NCBI RefSeq assembly: GCF_009363855.1
Contig: NZ_CP045423.1
Coordinates: 760,001 to 824,000, forward strand
DNA: 64,000 nucleotides
Origin: Microvirga thermotolerans
GTDB taxonomy: Bacteria; Pseudomonadota; Alphaproteobacteria; Rhizobiales; Beijerinckiaceae
Direction: 5' to 3'
Shown here: in pieces, positions 49,403 through 64,000 of the stretch
How positions within the stretch are numbered: the first letter of the stretch is position 1
Layout: each line of letters opens with the position of its first letter
The notes under the pieces: model-generated
What the model was told of the DNA's origin: nothing
Databases searched by the model: none
The model's input: only the letters and a program-made list of their open reading frames with translations
Translations under genes and position numbers: made by a program

Positions 49403-51112
49403 ATGTGGCAGGCGCACCGGTCCGAGATGCACGTCCTTCGATCGCTTTCCATTCGCGCCAGGCTGATCGGCGCCTTCTCCTTCCTCGTCCTGCTCCTCGT
49501 TGCCCTCGGTCTGCTCGGCCTGCGCGGCCTCGAGCGGATCAACGCGCAGACCGCCGAGATCGCGGACGACTGGCTCGTGTCCACGCAGCGTATCGGCGTC
49601 CTCAACGCCGACGTGCGCGAGTTCCAGACGGTGGTGCTGCGCCACATGCTGGCCGACAGCGAGGAGGCGCAGGAGATCGAGGATGGGCTCGCCTGGCGCA
49701 TCAACAACATCGCCGACGGGATCTTCTCCTACGAGAAGACGATCACGCGGGCCGAGGACCGGAAGCAGTTCGACGAGTTCAAGAAGCTCTGGAACCAGTA
49801 CGAGAAGGAGGCCAGGACGGTCCTCGACTTCTCCCGCAACGGCGAGGTCGCCAAGGCCCGCGAGCACAATGCGCAGAAGGCCGTTCCCGTCGCCGAGCAG
49901 ATCGGCTCGGTCCTGACCCGGCTGACCAAATGGAACCGCGACGGCGCCGAGGCGGCCCGCGCCGAGGCGGCCGCCGTCTATGCCGCAACGGAAAAGCTGA
50001 CCCTCGGGGTCCTGGTGGCGGGAACGCTCGTCGCCATCGGGCTGGCGGCGCTGCTGATCCGGTCGATCTCGCGGGGGATTGCAGCGGTCACGCGGCCGAT
50101 GGGCCTCCTCGCCGAAGGCGACCTTTCCGCCGCCATCCCCTTCCGCGGCCAGCGGACGGAGCTCGGCACCATCGCGGACGCCGTGCAGGTGTTCAAGGAT
50201 GCGCTCATCGCGAAGCGCGAGGCCGACGAGGCGGCCGCTCTCGAGGCCGACGCGAAGGTGCGCCGCGCCCAGAGGCTCGACGAGATCATGCGCCGCTTCG
50301 AGGCGAACGTGTCCTCCCTCACCGCGGGCCTCGCGGGCGCCGCGACGCAGATGGAGGCGACGGCGCAGGGGATGTCGGCGATTGCGGACGAGACCAACCG
50401 GCAGTCGGTGAGCGTCGCCTCGGCGGCCGGGCAGACCTCCGCCAACGTGCAGACGGTGGCCGCCGCCACGGAGGAGCTCTCCATCTCGGTGCGCGAGATC
50501 GCGTCCCAGGTGAACCAGTCCTCGCAGATCGCCGAGAAGGCGGTGGCGGACGCGCAGCGCACCAATGCCACCGTCCAGGCGCTCGCCGAGACGGCGGAGA
50601 GGATCGGCAACGTGGTCGCGCTCATCAACACCATCGCCGGTCAGACCAACCTGCTCGCCCTCAACGCCACCATCGAGGCGGCCCGCGCCGGCGAGGCGGG
50701 CAAGGGCTTCGCCGTGGTGGCGAGCGAGGTCAAGGAGCTCGCCAACCAGACCGCCCGGGCGACGGAGGAGATCTCGGCCCAGATCGGGTCCGTACAGCAG
50801 GCGACCCGGGACGCCGTCGGCGCCATCGACGGGATCGGCCGCACCATCGCGCAGATGTCGCAGATCTCCACCGGCATCGCCGCCGCCATGGAGGAGCAGG
50901 GCGCGGCGACGGCGGAGATCGCGCGCAACGTGCAGGAGGCCGCCCGCGGCACCGAGCAGGTGACGGCGAGCATCGGCAGCGTGCAGGCGGGCGCGGGCGA
51001 AACGGGGGCCGCGGCGAGCCAGGTCCTCGGCGCGGCGCAGGAGCTGGCGCGCCAGTCCGAGAACCTGAGCCGCGAGGTGGCCGACTTCCTCACGGACGTG
51101 AAGGCGGCGTGA
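49403..51112 (+). CDS. Methyl-accepting chemotaxis protein
   Basis: A 569-residue chemoreceptor. The first helix (residues 19-41, [23 protein letters not shown]) leads to a four-helix-bundle periplasmic sensor of about 150 residues. A second helix at about 192-215 is followed by HAMP ([27 protein letters not shown]), then a long coiled signalling domain with the conserved tip [40 protein letters not shown]. No CheR-docking pentapeptide is visible. The ATG at 49403 is used; one at 49427 is possible. No che genes adjoin it. Confidence 0.93.
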   Translation: MWQAHRSEMHVLRSLSIRARLIGAFSFLVLLLVALGLLGLRGLERINAQTAEIADDWLVSTQRIGVLNADVREFQTVVLRHMLADSEEAQEIEDGLAWRINNIADGIFSYEKTITRAEDRKQFDEFKKLWNQYEKEARTVLDFSRNGEVAKAREHNAQKAVPVAEQIGSVLTRLTKWNRDGAEAARAEAAAVYAATEKLTLGVLVAGTLVAIGLAALLIRSISRGIAAVTRPMGLLAEGDLSAAIPFRGQRTELGTIADAVQVFKDALIAKREADEAAALEADAKVRRAQRLDEIMRRFEANVSSLTAGLAGAATQMEATAQGMSAIADETNRQSVSVASAAGQTSANVQTVAAATEELSISVREIASQVNQSSQIAEKAVADAQRTNATVQALAETAERIGNVVALINTIAGQTNLLALNATIEAARAGEAGKGFAVVASEVKELANQTARATEEISAQIGSVQQATRDAVGAIDGIGRTIAQMSQISTGIAAAMEEQGAATAEIARNVQEAARGTEQVTASIGSVQAGAGETGAAASQVLGAAQELARQSENLSREVADFLTDVKAA

Positions 51113-51216
51113 CGCCCTTTGCGGAAGCGCGGCCCGGCCCGGGCCGTGCCCTATGCGCCCAAGGCGGTTTGGGATAGGCTGAACGCCTGCAACTTCGTTG
51201 CCCGGAGGGTCTGTCC

Positions 51217-52200
51217 GTGCTGAGCGGCTTCGACATTTTCGTGATCGTGCTCGTCCTCGTGGTGATCGTGACGATCGCCATGGGGATCAGGACCGTTCCG
51301 CAGGGCTATGCCTACACCGTCGAACGCTTCGGACGCTATGCGCGGACCCTGAGCCCCGGCCTCGGCCTGATCGTGCCCTACATCGAGCAGATCGGCAAAA
51401 AGGTGAACGTCATGGAGCAGGTGCTCGACGTTCCGAGCCAGGAGGCGTTCACCCGCGACAACGCGGGCGTCACCATCGACGCGGTGGCCTTCTTCCAGGT
51501 GCTCGACGCCGCCCGCGCCTCCTACGAGGTCTCGAACCTCAACCAGGCGCTGCTCATGCTGACGATGACCAACATCCGCACGGTCGTCGGCTCCATGGAC
51601 CTCGATGAGCTCCTGTCCCACCGGGACGAGATCAACGAACGGCTCCTGCGCGTCGTCGACGCGGCGGCCTCGCCCTGGGGCGCCAAGGTCACCCGCGTCG
51701 AGATCAAGGACATCGTGCCGCCCGCGGACCTTGCCGGCGCCATGGCGCGGCAGATGAAGGCGGAGCGGGAGAAGCGGGCCGCCGTGCTCGAGGCGGAGGG
51801 CCTGCGGCAGGCGGAGATCCTGCGCGCCGAGGGCCAGAAGCAGGCGCAGATCCTGGCGGCGGAGGGGCGCAGGGAGGCCGCCTTCCGCGACGCGGAGGCC
51901 CGCGAGCGGCAGGCCGAGGCCGAGGCCAAGGCGACCGCCATGGTGAGCGGCGCCATCGCGGACGGCAACCTCGCCGCGGCCAACTTCCTGGTGGCCGAGA
52001 AATACGTGGAGGCCCTGCGGGCGCTCGCCACCGCTCCCAACCAGAAGGTGGTGATCGTCCCCATCGAGGCGGCGGGCCTCGCCGGAACCCTGGGCGGCAT
52101 TGCCGAGATCACGAAATCCGTGTTCGGCGAGGGCGGCGGCGCGGCTGCCCGGCCCGCGCGCAGCGTGCCCACCGTCGTCGGCGGGGCGGAGCGCCCATGA
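51217..52200 (+). CDS. SPFH/Band 7 (stomatin/QmcA-like) membrane protein
   Basis: A 327-residue protein with a GTG start at 51217, after CGGAGGG. One N-terminal membrane helix (FDIFVIVLVLVVIVTIAMGI) precedes the Band 7 domain (VPQGYAYTVERFGRY, DVPSQEAFTRDNAGVTIDAVAFFQ). Long Ala/Glu/Arg helices (about residues 185-240) are expected to drive oligomers. It overlaps the NfeD gene by 4 bp, the classical stomatin/NfeD pair of membrane-microdomain proteins. Confidence 0.92.
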   Translation: MLSGFDIFVIVLVLVVIVTIAMGIRTVPQGYAYTVERFGRYARTLSPGLGLIVPYIEQIGKKVNVMEQVLDVPSQEAFTRDNAGVTIDAVAFFQVLDAARASYEVSNLNQALLMLTMTNIRTVVGSMDLDELLSHRDEINERLLRVVDAAASPWGAKVTRVEIKDIVPPADLAGAMARQMKAEREKRAAVLEAEGLRQAEILRAEGQKQAQILAAEGRREAAFRDAEARERQAEAEAKATAMVSGAIADGNLAAANFLVAEKYVEALRALATAPNQKVVIVPIEAAGLAGTLGGIAEITKSVFGEGGGAAARPARSVPTVVGGAERP

Positions 52201-52646
52201 TCGCCGACGCCATCCGAAGCCTCGGGCCCTGGGCCTGGATCGTCCTCGGCCTTGCCCTCGTGGGGGTGGAACTCCTCGCCCCCGGCGTCTTCTTCATCTG
52301 GCTGGGGCTCGCGGCCCTGGCGACCGGGCTGCTCGACGCGGTGCTCGACCTGTCGTGGCAGGCCTCCGCCCTGCTCTTCGCCATGCTCTGCGTCGTGGCG
52401 GTGCTGGCCGGCCGGGCTCTCACCCGCCCGCGCCTGCAGCCGGACACGACCGCTGATTTCCTCAACCGCCGCGGGCAGGCCCTCGTGGGCCGCGTCTTCG
52501 TTCTCGAAACGCCGATCAAGGACGGGGAGGGACGCATCCGGGTGGACGACACCTCCTGGCGCGTCACCGGCGCGGACCGTTTCGCCGGCGCCAGGGTCCG
52601 CGTCGTGCGTGTCGAGGGCGCGACGCTCGTGGTGGACGATCCCTAG
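52197..52646 (+). CDS. NfeD family protein
   Basis: A 149-residue short NfeD. Two or three membrane helices (AWIVLGLALVGVELLAPGVFFIWLGLAAL and ALLFAMLCVVAVLAG) are followed by a C-terminal OB-fold domain (LNRRGQALVGRVFVLETPIKDGEGRIRVDDTSWRVTG). ATGA overlap with the SPFH gene indicates coupled translation. It probably partners the SPFH oligomer. Confidence 0.92.
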   Translation: MIADAIRSLGPWAWIVLGLALVGVELLAPGVFFIWLGLAALATGLLDAVLDLSWQASALLFAMLCVVAVLAGRALTRPRLQPDTTADFLNRRGQALVGRVFVLETPIKDGEGRIRVDDTSWRVTGADRFAGARVRVVRVEGATLVVDDP

Positions 52647-52788
52647 AGCGGATTGCGTTTCGATGGAATCGCGCTCCGCTCAGAAGCTCCTGGTTTGCCG
52701 CATTTTCGGACGGACCCGGAGGGCCGCGCCAGCGACCCGGAGGGCCGCGCCAGCGAAAACCGGTTCTCACTTCTCCTGAAAATGCTCT
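52645..52788. repeat. Dispersed intergenic repeat, copy 2, with internal 21-bp tandem insert
   Basis: This copy matches 558-663 but is split by two identical 21-bp units (52715-52735 and 52736-52756, starting CCCGGAGGGCC) at the point where copy 1 reads GGACGGAGAACC. It overlaps the NfeD stop codon by 2 bp. Confidence 0.8.
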
Positions 52789-52824
52789 CAAAGAGGCGTT
52801 CGGGGGGCTCGGAAGGCGCGGCCG

Positions 52825-53823
52825 CTATGCCGCGCCCGCCCGCAGCAGGTCGAGATAATGCACGAGGCCGACCGGCCGGCGGTTCTCGACGACGATCAGG
52901 GCGGTGATCTTGGAGCTTTCCTGGATCTCCAGGGCCGAGGCGAGCAGGTCGTCGGGGGCGATGGTGCGCGGGGTCCTGGTCATCACCGCCGTGACGGGCA
53001 GGGTCCACAGGTCCGGCCGGAGGTTGCGCCGCAGGTCGCCGTCCGTGACGATGCCGGCGAGGGTGCCGTCCGGGTTGACCACGATCACCGAGCCGAAGCC
53101 CTTGCGGCCGATCTCCTCGATGGCCTCGTCCATGCGCGCCTCGATGCCGACGATGGGCAGGCGCTCGTTCCTGTGCATGACGTCCCGGACGAGCTTGAGG
53201 CGCGCGCCGAGCTTTCCCCCCGGATGGAAGACCCGGAAGTGCTCCGCGGTGAAGCCGCGCTTCTCCAGGAGGGCGATGGCGAGCGCGTCGCCCAGGGCGA
53301 GCTGCATCGTGGTCGAGGTCGTCGGCGCGAGTCCGTTCGGGCAGGCCTCGGCGGCCTTCGGCATGGCGAGGCAGATGTCGGCGGCGCGGCCCAGGGTCGA
53401 GGTCTCGCTCGAGGTCAGCGCGATCAGCGCCACCCGGAAACGCTTCGCGTAGGCGATGATGTCCGCAAGCTCGGTCGCCTCGCCGGACCAGGACAGGGCG
53501 ACGATGACGTCCTCCGGCTGCACCATGCCGAGATCGCCGTGGCTCGCCTCCGCCGGATGGACGTAGTGGGCGGGCGTGCCCGTCGATGCGAGGGTCGCCG
53601 CGATCTTGCGGGCCACATGGCCGGACTTGCCCATGCCGGTCACGATCACCCGGCCGCGGGCCGCGGCGATCCGCTCGACCGCCGCCGTGAAGACGGGGCC
53701 GAGGCCGTTGCCGATGGCGTCGATCAGGGCGGTCAGGCCGTCCCGCTCGGTCACGAGGGTGCGGAGGGCCGAGTCGACGGCCCGGTCGGGGGAGGAGGGG
53801 GAGGTCGGTTGCGCGAGTGCCAT
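52825..53823 (-). CDS. kdsD: D-arabinose 5-phosphate isomerase, KpsF/GutQ family
   Basis: A 332-residue cytoplasmic isomerase converting ribulose 5-phosphate to arabinose 5-phosphate, the first step of Kdo synthesis for lipopolysaccharide. The SIS domain has VIVTGMGKSGHVARKIAATLASTGTPA, HPAEASHGDLGM (catalytic His), SWSGEATEL and ALGDALA. Two CBS domains follow (VRDVMHRNERLPIV and VTAVMTRTPRTIA). It precedes no other Kdo gene here but lies just downstream of galU on the same strand. Confidence 0.92.
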   Translation of the reverse strand: MALAQPTSPSSPDRAVDSALRTLVTERDGLTALIDAIGNGLGPVFTAAVERIAAARGRVIVTGMGKSGHVARKIAATLASTGTPAHYVHPAEASHGDLGMVQPEDVIVALSWSGEATELADIIAYAKRFRVALIALTSSETSTLGRAADICLAMPKAAEACPNGLAPTTSTTMQLALGDALAIALLEKRGFTAEHFRVFHPGGKLGARLKLVRDVMHRNERLPIVGIEARMDEAIEEIGRKGFGSVIVVNPDGTLAGIVTDGDLRRNLRPDLWTLPVTAVMTRTPRTIAPDDLLASALEIQESSKITALIVVENRRPVGLVHYLDLLRAGAA

Positions 53824-53874
53824 GGCCGCCCCTCTAGCATGGAGCGGCGGCCGGGCAAAACCCTCGCGGCCGGG

Positions 53875-54741
53875 TCACTTTTGGCGCAGCAGCGCCTCGA
53901 GCTCCCGGCGGAAGTCCGGGCCCAGGTCCTCCCTTTCGAGGGCATAGGCCACGTTGGCCATGAGGAAGCCGATCTTCGAGCCCGTGTCGTAGGTCCTGCC
54001 CTGGTACTTCATGCCGAAGAAGGGCTGGTCGTTCATGAGGCGGATCATCGAGTCGGTCAGCTGGATCTCGTTGCCCGCGCCCCGCTCCTGGGTGGAGAGC
54101 AGGTCGAAGATCTCCGGCTGGAGGATGTAGCGGCCGGAGATGATGTAGTTGGAGGGGGCGGTTCCCTTCGGCGGCTTCTCGACCATGCCGGTGATCTCGA
54201 AGGTCTGGCCGAATTCCTGCCCCACCGAGACGATGCCGTACTGGTGGGTCTGGTCCGGAGGCACCTCCTCGACGGCGATGATGTTGCCGCCATGCTTCTC
54301 GTAGGCCGCGATCATCTGCGCCATGGAGCCGCGGCTGAGCATGTCCGGCAGGATCACGGCGAAGGGCTCGTCCCCGACGATCTCCCGGGCGCACCACACC
54401 GCGTGCCCGAGGCCGAGGGGCTCCTGCTGGCGGGTGAAGCTCGTGCGGCCGGCGGCGAACTGGTCCTTCGCCAGGGCCTCCAGCTCCTTCGTCTTGCCCC
54501 GGCTCTCCAGGGTCTGGTTCAGCTCGTAGGCGATGTCGAAGTGATCCTCGATCACGGCCTTGTTCCGGCCGGTCACGAAGACGAAGTGCTCGATGCCGGC
54601 GGCGCGGGCGTCGTCCACCACGTGCTGCACGACGGGGCGGTCCACCACGCAGAGCATCTCCTTCGGAACGGCCTTGGTGGCCGGCAGGAAACGGGTGCCG
54701 AGGCCGGCGACGGGCAGGACTGCTTTACGGATACGCTTCAT
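53875..54741 (-). CDS. galU: UTP-glucose-1-phosphate uridylyltransferase
   Basis: A 288-residue cytoplasmic enzyme that makes UDP-glucose. The nucleotide-binding start is [23 protein letters not shown], followed by [27 protein letters not shown] and VEKP. The ATG at 54741 (MKRIRKAV) is the usual start; an in-frame ATG at 54750 is possible. UDP-glucose feeds periplasmic glucans, lipopolysaccharide and other glycans. A 51-bp gap to kdsD suggests one envelope-sugar operon. Confidence 0.95.
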   Translation of the reverse strand: MKRIRKAVLPVAGLGTRFLPATKAVPKEMLCVVDRPVVQHVVDDARAAGIEHFVFVTGRNKAVIEDHFDIAYELNQTLESRGKTKELEALAKDQFAAGRTSFTRQQEPLGLGHAVWCAREIVGDEPFAVILPDMLSRGSMAQMIAAYEKHGGNIIAVEEVPPDQTHQYGIVSVGQEFGQTFEITGMVEKPPKGTAPSNYIISGRYILQPEIFDLLSTQERGAGNEIQLTDSMIRLMNDQPFFGMKYQGRTYDTGSKIGFLMANVAYALEREDLGPDFRRELEALLRQK

Positions 54742-55020
54742 GGAGAAAGCCATTGGCAAGAGAAGACCTTAGGGAGAAACGGGAGAGGCAAACTGTCAAG
54801 GTTCGATCATCCTATAACGCCCGTGTGAAGGTCTTGTTGCAGACGGGCGCCCCCTTTTGGCGGCGCGCAGATGAATTGCGGCTGAAGCGTCACGGTTAAT
54901 GTCCCTCCGGCACGGGCCCGAGGGCCGAAGGCCGCAGCGATACCCTCTATCAACCGGCTGTTAACCTTCCTAAGGTCGCATGGCAGGATCCTGCACCCGT
55001 CCCGACCGTGAGCGACCCTC

Positions 55021-56244
55021 ATGCAGAAGCCTTCCCGACCGGCGCGCCGCCTTGTCTGCGCTGCTCTCCTCCTGGGCCTCGCCCTTTCCCCCGGCCGGGA
55101 CTGGGCTCTCCCCCCGGCGCAGGCCCAGGCCCAGGGCGGCTTCCAGGCCTTCGTCCAGAGCCTGTGGCCCCAGGCCCGGGCGCGCGGCGTGTCCCGCGCC
55201 ACCTTCGAGGCCGCCTTCCGGGGCGTGGAGCCCGATTCCAAGATCGTCGCCCTGACCCGCAAGCAGTCCGAGTTCGTCCGCCCGATCTGGGACTACATCG
55301 AGGGTTCCGTGTCCGCGCAGCGCCTCGAGCGGGGCCGGCAGATGGCGGCGGAGTGGTCGCGCACCCTCGACATGGTGGAGCGGACCTACGGCGTTCCCCG
55401 CTCCGTCGTCCTCGGCGTCTGGGGGATGGAGACCAATTTCGGCAGCTTCACCGGCTCCATCTACGTGATTCGCGCCCTCGCGACCCTGGCCTATACCCGC
55501 TACCGGGGCGACTTCTTCAAGGACGAGCTCCTGACCGCGCTCCAGATCCTGGAGAACGACCACATCGACCGGGACAAGATGCTCGGCTCCTGGGCGGGGG
55601 CCATGGGCCAGACCCAGTTCATGCCCTCGAGCTTCATGAAGTTCGCCGTGGACGGCAACCGGGACGGCGTCCGCGACATCTGGACATCGGTGCCCGACGC
55701 CCTGGCCTCCACCGCCAACTACCTGCGGCAGCAGGGCTGGGAGCCCGGACTGCCCTGGGGTTTCGAGGTCAAGCTGCCGAAGGGGTTCGATTACCGCAAC
55801 CTGCGGCTGGGCTTTTCGAGCTGGGCGGCCCTGGGCGTCCGCCGCATGGACGGCCAGCCGTTCCCTCGTTCGGGGGAGGCCGCTCTCTTCCTGCCCGCCG
55901 GGGCCGACGGGCCGAGCTTCCTGGTCACCGACAACTACGACGTGATCAAGTCCTACAATTCGTCGGACGCCTATGCGATGGGCGTCGTCCATCTGGGGGA
56001 CAGGATCATGGGCGCCGGGCCGATCCGCGCCGCCTGGCCCAAGGACAAGCCCCTCCTCGACAAGGACCAGCGCGAGGAGCTCCAGAAGCATCTCGCGGGC
56101 CTCGGCCTCTACCGGGGCGACGCCGACGGCAAGCTCGGGTCCAAGACCCGCGAGGCCGTCAGGAACTTCCAGCTCGCGCGGGGTTTGGTCCCGGACGGCT
56201 ACGCCGACCTCGCCGTCCTGCGCGAATTGCGCGCGGCCCGCTGA
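55021..56244 (+). CDS. Lytic murein transglycosylase, MltB-like, with peptidoglycan-binding domain
   Basis: A 407-residue secreted enzyme that cleaves peptidoglycan glycan strands. The signal peptide spans about residues 1-37 (ending AQAQG). The SLT_2 domain follows, with the catalytic Glu in VWGMETNFGSFTG and MGQTQFMPSSFMKFAVDGNRDG, NSSDAYAMGVVHLGDRI. The C-terminal about 60 residues are a PG_binding_1 domain (LAGLGLYRGDADGKLGSKTREAVRNFQ). The 260-bp region between it and galU is divergent and should hold both promoters. Confidence 0.93.
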   Translation: MQKPSRPARRLVCAALLLGLALSPGRDWALPPAQAQAQGGFQAFVQSLWPQARARGVSRATFEAAFRGVEPDSKIVALTRKQSEFVRPIWDYIEGSVSAQRLERGRQMAAEWSRTLDMVERTYGVPRSVVLGVWGMETNFGSFTGSIYVIRALATLAYTRYRGDFFKDELLTALQILENDHIDRDKMLGSWAGAMGQTQFMPSSFMKFAVDGNRDGVRDIWTSVPDALASTANYLRQQGWEPGLPWGFEVKLPKGFDYRNLRLGFSSWAALGVRRMDGQPFPRSGEAALFLPAGADGPSFLVTDNYDVIKSYNSSDAYAMGVVHLGDRIMGAGPIRAAWPKDKPLLDKDQREELQKHLAGLGLYRGDADGKLGSKTREAVRNFQLARGLVPDGYADLAVLRELRAAR

Positions 56245-56287
56245 CGGAGCGTCGGCGCGGCCCTATAAAGAAGGCTGGTCCGCGCCG

Positions 56288-57583
56288 ATGGAACCGCTCA
56301 TGCGAACGAGAATCCTGCTTCGCCTGCTGCTTCCGGTCCTGCCGCTCCTCCTGGCCGGCGCCGGTTCCGCCTGGGCGCAGCCCGTCTACCCCTATCCCCC
56401 GCCCGGCTACGGTCCTCCCCCCGGCTATGGGCAGCCGCAGCGCCAGAGGGACCTGCGCGCCTACCCGCCCGGATACTATCCCGGCAAGCTCGTCCAGCCG
56501 GCGCAGCCGCAGCCGGGCTTCAGCCTGAGGCGGCTGTTCGGCGTGCCCGACGAACCGCCGCAGGCCTACAAGCCGGCCGTGCGTCCGCGCCGTCCCGCTC
56601 CCCCGCCCGTCACCGTGACGCGTCAGGAGAAGCCGAAGCCCAACGCGGCCACCCAGGTGGTGGTGTTCGGCGACGCGCTCGCCGGCTCGGTGGGCCAGGG
56701 CATCGCCGACCTCTATGCGGATTCCGACGACGTCGCCGTCGTCCGCAAGACGAAGGAGGACGGCGGCCTCCTGCGCTCCGAGCCGGAGGAGTGGCCGAAA
56801 TTCATCCGGGAGGTTCTCGACGGCGGACAGAAGGCCAGCCTCGCGGTGGTGATGATCGGCGCCAGGGACCGCGTTTCGGTCAAGGATCAGGCCGGCGACC
56901 ACGAGCCGCTCTCGCCCGCCTGGCGCGAGGCCTACCGCCAGCGGGCCGACGCGGTCCTGCGCGTGTTCAGGGAGCGCGGGATTCCGGTGGTGTGGGTCGG
57001 CCTGCCTCCCATGAAGAGCGAGGACGCGTCGGAGGACCTGCTGGCGATGAACGAGATCTTCCGCGAGAGCGTCCAGCGCAACGGCGGCGCCTATGTGGAC
57101 ATCTGGCCCGGCTTCGTGGACGAGGACAACCGCTACACCGCGACGGGCCCTGACGTGAACGGCCAGCCCGCCAAGCTGCGCGGGAGCGACGGCGTGTCCT
57201 TCACCAAGGCGGGGGCGCGCAAGCTTGCGCATTTCGCCGATGCGGAGATCAAGCGGATCATCGCCGCAAGCCAGGCCGGCACCGCGAGCGCGGCCCTGCC
57301 GCCGCCCACGGGCACGCCCGCGGACCCCGCGCAGCCGGGCTCCATCGAGGCTTCGCTGCCGGCCCCGCCGGAGGCCGCCCCTCCCGTGCCGCTGCCGTCG
57401 AAGCCGCTCGTCGGCCCCGTCCTGCCCCTGAACCGCCCGGAGGTGGCGCCCGGCGGCACCCTGGTCACCGCGAGGCCCAGGCTGGCCGGGGACCAGGCCT
57501 ATCCGATCCGGCGGACCCTGCGGGAGGGCATCCCGCCGAGTTCGCGCCCGGGCCGTGCCGACGACTTCCGCTGGCCGCAATAG
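56288..57583 (+). CDS. SGNH/GDSL hydrolase, DUF459 type
   Basis: A 431-residue secreted protein. A signal peptide (residues 5-30, [21 protein letters not shown]) is followed by a Pro/Tyr/Gly-rich stretch ([16 protein letters not shown]). The SGNH fold starts at [15 protein letters not shown], where the usual GDS is GDA, so the nucleophile serine is missing from the canonical place. MIGARDR gives the third block and [16 protein letters not shown] the late catalytic Asp/His region with a Phe-Thr-Lys variant. A long Pro/Ala-rich tail ends the protein. It lies 43 bp after the transglycosylase, so cell-wall deacetylation is plausible. Confidence 0.85.
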   Translation: MEPLMRTRILLRLLLPVLPLLLAGAGSAWAQPVYPYPPPGYGPPPGYGQPQRQRDLRAYPPGYYPGKLVQPAQPQPGFSLRRLFGVPDEPPQAYKPAVRPRRPAPPPVTVTRQEKPKPNAATQVVVFGDALAGSVGQGIADLYADSDDVAVVRKTKEDGGLLRSEPEEWPKFIREVLDGGQKASLAVVMIGARDRVSVKDQAGDHEPLSPAWREAYRQRADAVLRVFRERGIPVVWVGLPPMKSEDASEDLLAMNEIFRESVQRNGGAYVDIWPGFVDEDNRYTATGPDVNGQPAKLRGSDGVSFTKAGARKLAHFADAEIKRIIAASQAGTASAALPPPTGTPADPAQPGSIEASLPAPPEAAPPVPLPSKPLVGPVLPLNRPEVAPGGTLVTARPRLAGDQAYPIRRTLREGIPPSSRPGRADDFRWPQ

Positions 57584-57604
57584 CCGCCGGCGGATATCGG
57601 GCGA

Positions 57605-59026
57605 TCAGCGCGGCAGGATGGACGATCCCATCAGGTATTCGTCGATGGCCCGCGCGGCCTGCCGCCCCTCGCGGATCGCCCAGACCACGAGGGACTGGCC
57701 CCGGCGCATGTCGCCGGCCACGAAGACCTTCTCGCTGGACGTCCGGTAGTCCCGGTCGCTGGCGGCCACGTTGCCGCGCCGGTCGAGGGCGACGCCAGCC
57801 TCTTCCAGCAGGCCCTTCCTCACCGACCCGGCGAAGCCGATGGCGATGAAGACGAGGTCGGCCTTGAGGGTGAACTCGGTCCCCGGAACGGGCTGGCGCT
57901 TCTCGTCCACGCGGGCGCACTGCACGCCGACGACCCGGCCCTTCTTGCCCTCGATGCTCAGGGTGGCCGCCTGGAACTCGCGCTCCGCGCCCTCGGCCTG
58001 GCTCGAGGAGGTGCGCATCTTCGTGGGCCAGTAGGGCCACACGGTCAGCTTGTCCTCGCGCTCCGGCGGCCTGGGGCGGATGTCGAGCTGCGTCACCGAG
58101 AGAGCCCCCTGCCGGAAGGCGGTGCCGATGCAGTCGGACGCGGTGTCGCCGCCGCCGATCACCACCACGTGCTTGCCCGCGGCGAGGATCGGCTCCTCCG
58201 GGATCTCCTCCTGTCCCACGCGCTTGTTGGACTGGGTGAGGTAGGGCATGGCGAAGTGCACGCCGGCGAGGTCCTGGCCGGGCAGGCCGGGATCGCGCGG
58301 CTCCTCCGCGCCGCCGGCGAAGAGCACGGCGTCGTATTCGTTGTGGAGGGAGGCGAAGCTCTTGTTCACGCCCACGTTGACGCCGCAGTGGAAGACGACG
58401 CCCTCGGCCTCCATCTGCTTCACGCGCCGGTCGATGTGGTACTTCTCCATCTTGAAGTCGGGAATGCCGTAGCGCAGGAGCCCGCCGGGCTTGGCCTCGC
58501 GCTCGAAGACATGGACCTCGTGCCCCGCGCGGGCGAGCTGCTGGGCGGCGGCGAGACCCGCCGGCCCGGAGCCGATGACGGCGACGCGCTTGCCCGTGGA
58601 GACCTCGGCGACCTCCGGCTTGATCCAGCCCATCTCCCAGGCCTTGTCGGCGATGGCCTGCTCGATGGTCTTGATGGCGACCGGCTGGTTCTCCAGGTTG
58701 AGGGTGCAGGCCTCCTCGCACGGCGCGGGGCAGATGCGGCCCGTGAACTCCGGAAAGTTGTTGGTGGAGTGCAGGTTGCGGGCCGCCTCCTCCCAGTCGC
58801 CCTGCCAGACGAGATCGTTCCAGTCGGGGATCTGGTTGTGCACCGGGCAGCCCGTCGGCCCGTGGCAGAAGGGGATTCCGCAATCCATGCAGCGCCCCGC
58901 CTGCTTCTTCAGGTCGCTGTCGTCGAGCGGCAGCGTGAACTCGCGGAAGTGGCGGATCCGCTCGCCGGCGAGCTGGTACTTCTGCTCCTGCCGGTCGTAT
59001 TCGAGAAAGCCTGTGACCTTGCCCAT
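57605..59026 (-). CDS. gltD: Glutamate synthase (NADPH), small subunit
   Basis: A 473-residue flavoprotein passing electrons from NADPH to GltB. The N-terminal [4Fe-4S] domain has [19 protein letters not shown] and [14 protein letters not shown] binding is [18 protein letters not shown], and NADPH binding is [18 protein letters not shown]. The C-terminal FAD part is [26 protein letters not shown]. It starts 18 bp after the gltB stop, in the usual order. Confidence 0.95.
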   Translation of the reverse strand: MGKVTGFLEYDRQEQKYQLAGERIRHFREFTLPLDDSDLKKQAGRCMDCGIPFCHGPTGCPVHNQIPDWNDLVWQGDWEEAARNLHSTNNFPEFTGRICPAPCEEACTLNLENQPVAIKTIEQAIADKAWEMGWIKPEVAEVSTGKRVAVIGSGPAGLAAAQQLARAGHEVHVFEREAKPGGLLRYGIPDFKMEKYHIDRRVKQMEAEGVVFHCGVNVGVNKSFASLHNEYDAVLFAGGAEEPRDPGLPGQDLAGVHFAMPYLTQSNKRVGQEEIPEEPILAAGKHVVVIGGGDTASDCIGTAFRQGALSVTQLDIRPRPPEREDKLTVWPYWPTKMRTSSSQAEGAEREFQAATLSIEGKKGRVVGVQCARVDEKRQPVPGTEFTLKADLVFIAIGFAGSVRKGLLEEAGVALDRRGNVAASDRDYRTSSEKVFVAGDMRRGQSLVVWAIREGRQAARAIDEYLMGSSILPR

Positions 59027-59044
59027 GGAACTGCCCCTTGATCC

Positions 59045-63766
<4,722 letters not shown>

Positions 63767-64000
63767 TCCAGGTCCTCGCATCCAGGCGAACGGGTCACGT
63801 CGGGTGTTCGGGGCGGCTTTCGGGTCCGCCGGATGTCGGTGAAGATCCGGAGCCCGCCGCTTCTTGCGTTTCTTGGAGGGGGGATCCTGGCAGGGAGCCC
63901 GCACCTCGCGGGCTGCCTTGGGCCTGCGTTCAGCCCAGAGTCGCCCGTCCCGCCCACGTTTTGCGGGCGGCTTTGGCGGTATCTCGTTTCGTTCGCGGTG

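Overview
The window is high-GC DNA with Hyphomicrobiales-type gene content: an ornithine decarboxylase/homospermidine synthase pair, a fused indolepyruvate:ferredoxin oxidoreductase, two TAXI-type TRAP transporters, two Tat-exported OpgG/OpgD proteins, DUF2937 and DUF1007 proteins, an HWE histidine kinase and gltBD. The most likely source is the chromosome of an alphaproteobacterium of the Methylobacteriaceae/Microvirga/Salinarimonas type; the genus is inference. No phage, plasmid, insertion sequence, CRISPR, rRNA or tRNA was seen. Coding is dense, with only three stretches over 300 bp lacking a gene.

Layout. 0-12 kb: the edge of an unknown gene, an intergenic repeat, a TAXI-TRAP transporter (binding protein and fused permease), a KDPG aldolase, a DUF533 protein, a sugar-acid dehydratase with a short-chain dehydrogenase, and two tandem AraC regulators whose DNA-binding domains have been homogenised. 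This looks like an import and catabolism locus for a sugar acid. 12-18.4 kb, minus strand: a D-2-hydroxyacid dehydrogenase, a TfoX C-terminal-like protein, a MarR regulator, an NMT1/THI5-type ABC transporter and a glucan biosynthesis protein. 18.4-22.5 kb: a structured leader RNA candidate, ornithine decarboxylase, a GNAT acetyltransferase and homospermidine synthase, together a polyamine module. 22.5-28.8 kb: a zinc-homeostasis run on the minus strand (a new 56-residue His-rich membrane microprotein, znuC, znuB, znuA, a CobW-type GTPase, a WD40 protein and small conserved proteins), headed by a Zur-box-like palindrome.

28.8-45.6 kb: a second OpgG/OpgD protein, a second TAXI-TRAP locus with its DUF1850 partner, a gamma-glutamyltransferase-like protein with an altered nucleophile, a DUF1007/NicO metal exporter pair, the 1165-residue indolepyruvate oxidoreductase, a MarR-GNAT fusion with twin operators, uracil-DNA glycosylase and a 5'-nucleotidase-like phosphatase. 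45.6-64 kb: an HWE histidine kinase, ferrochelatase, a chemotaxis receptor, an SPFH/NfeD pair, a second copy of the intergenic repeat, arabinose-5-phosphate isomerase, UTP-glucose-1-phosphate uridylyltransferase, a lytic transglycosylase, an SGNH hydrolase, and glutamate synthase small and large subunits.

Several parts connect. UDP-glucose from galU supplies the periplasmic glucans handled by the two Opg proteins. kdsD supplies the Kdo route of lipopolysaccharide. Both TAXI-TRAP loci carry a strong hairpin between the binding-protein gene and the permease gene, which would favour excess binding protein. The observations most worth following are the zinc-operon microprotein with its palindrome, the five-stem leader RNA before ornithine decarboxylase, and the AraC gene-conversion tract.
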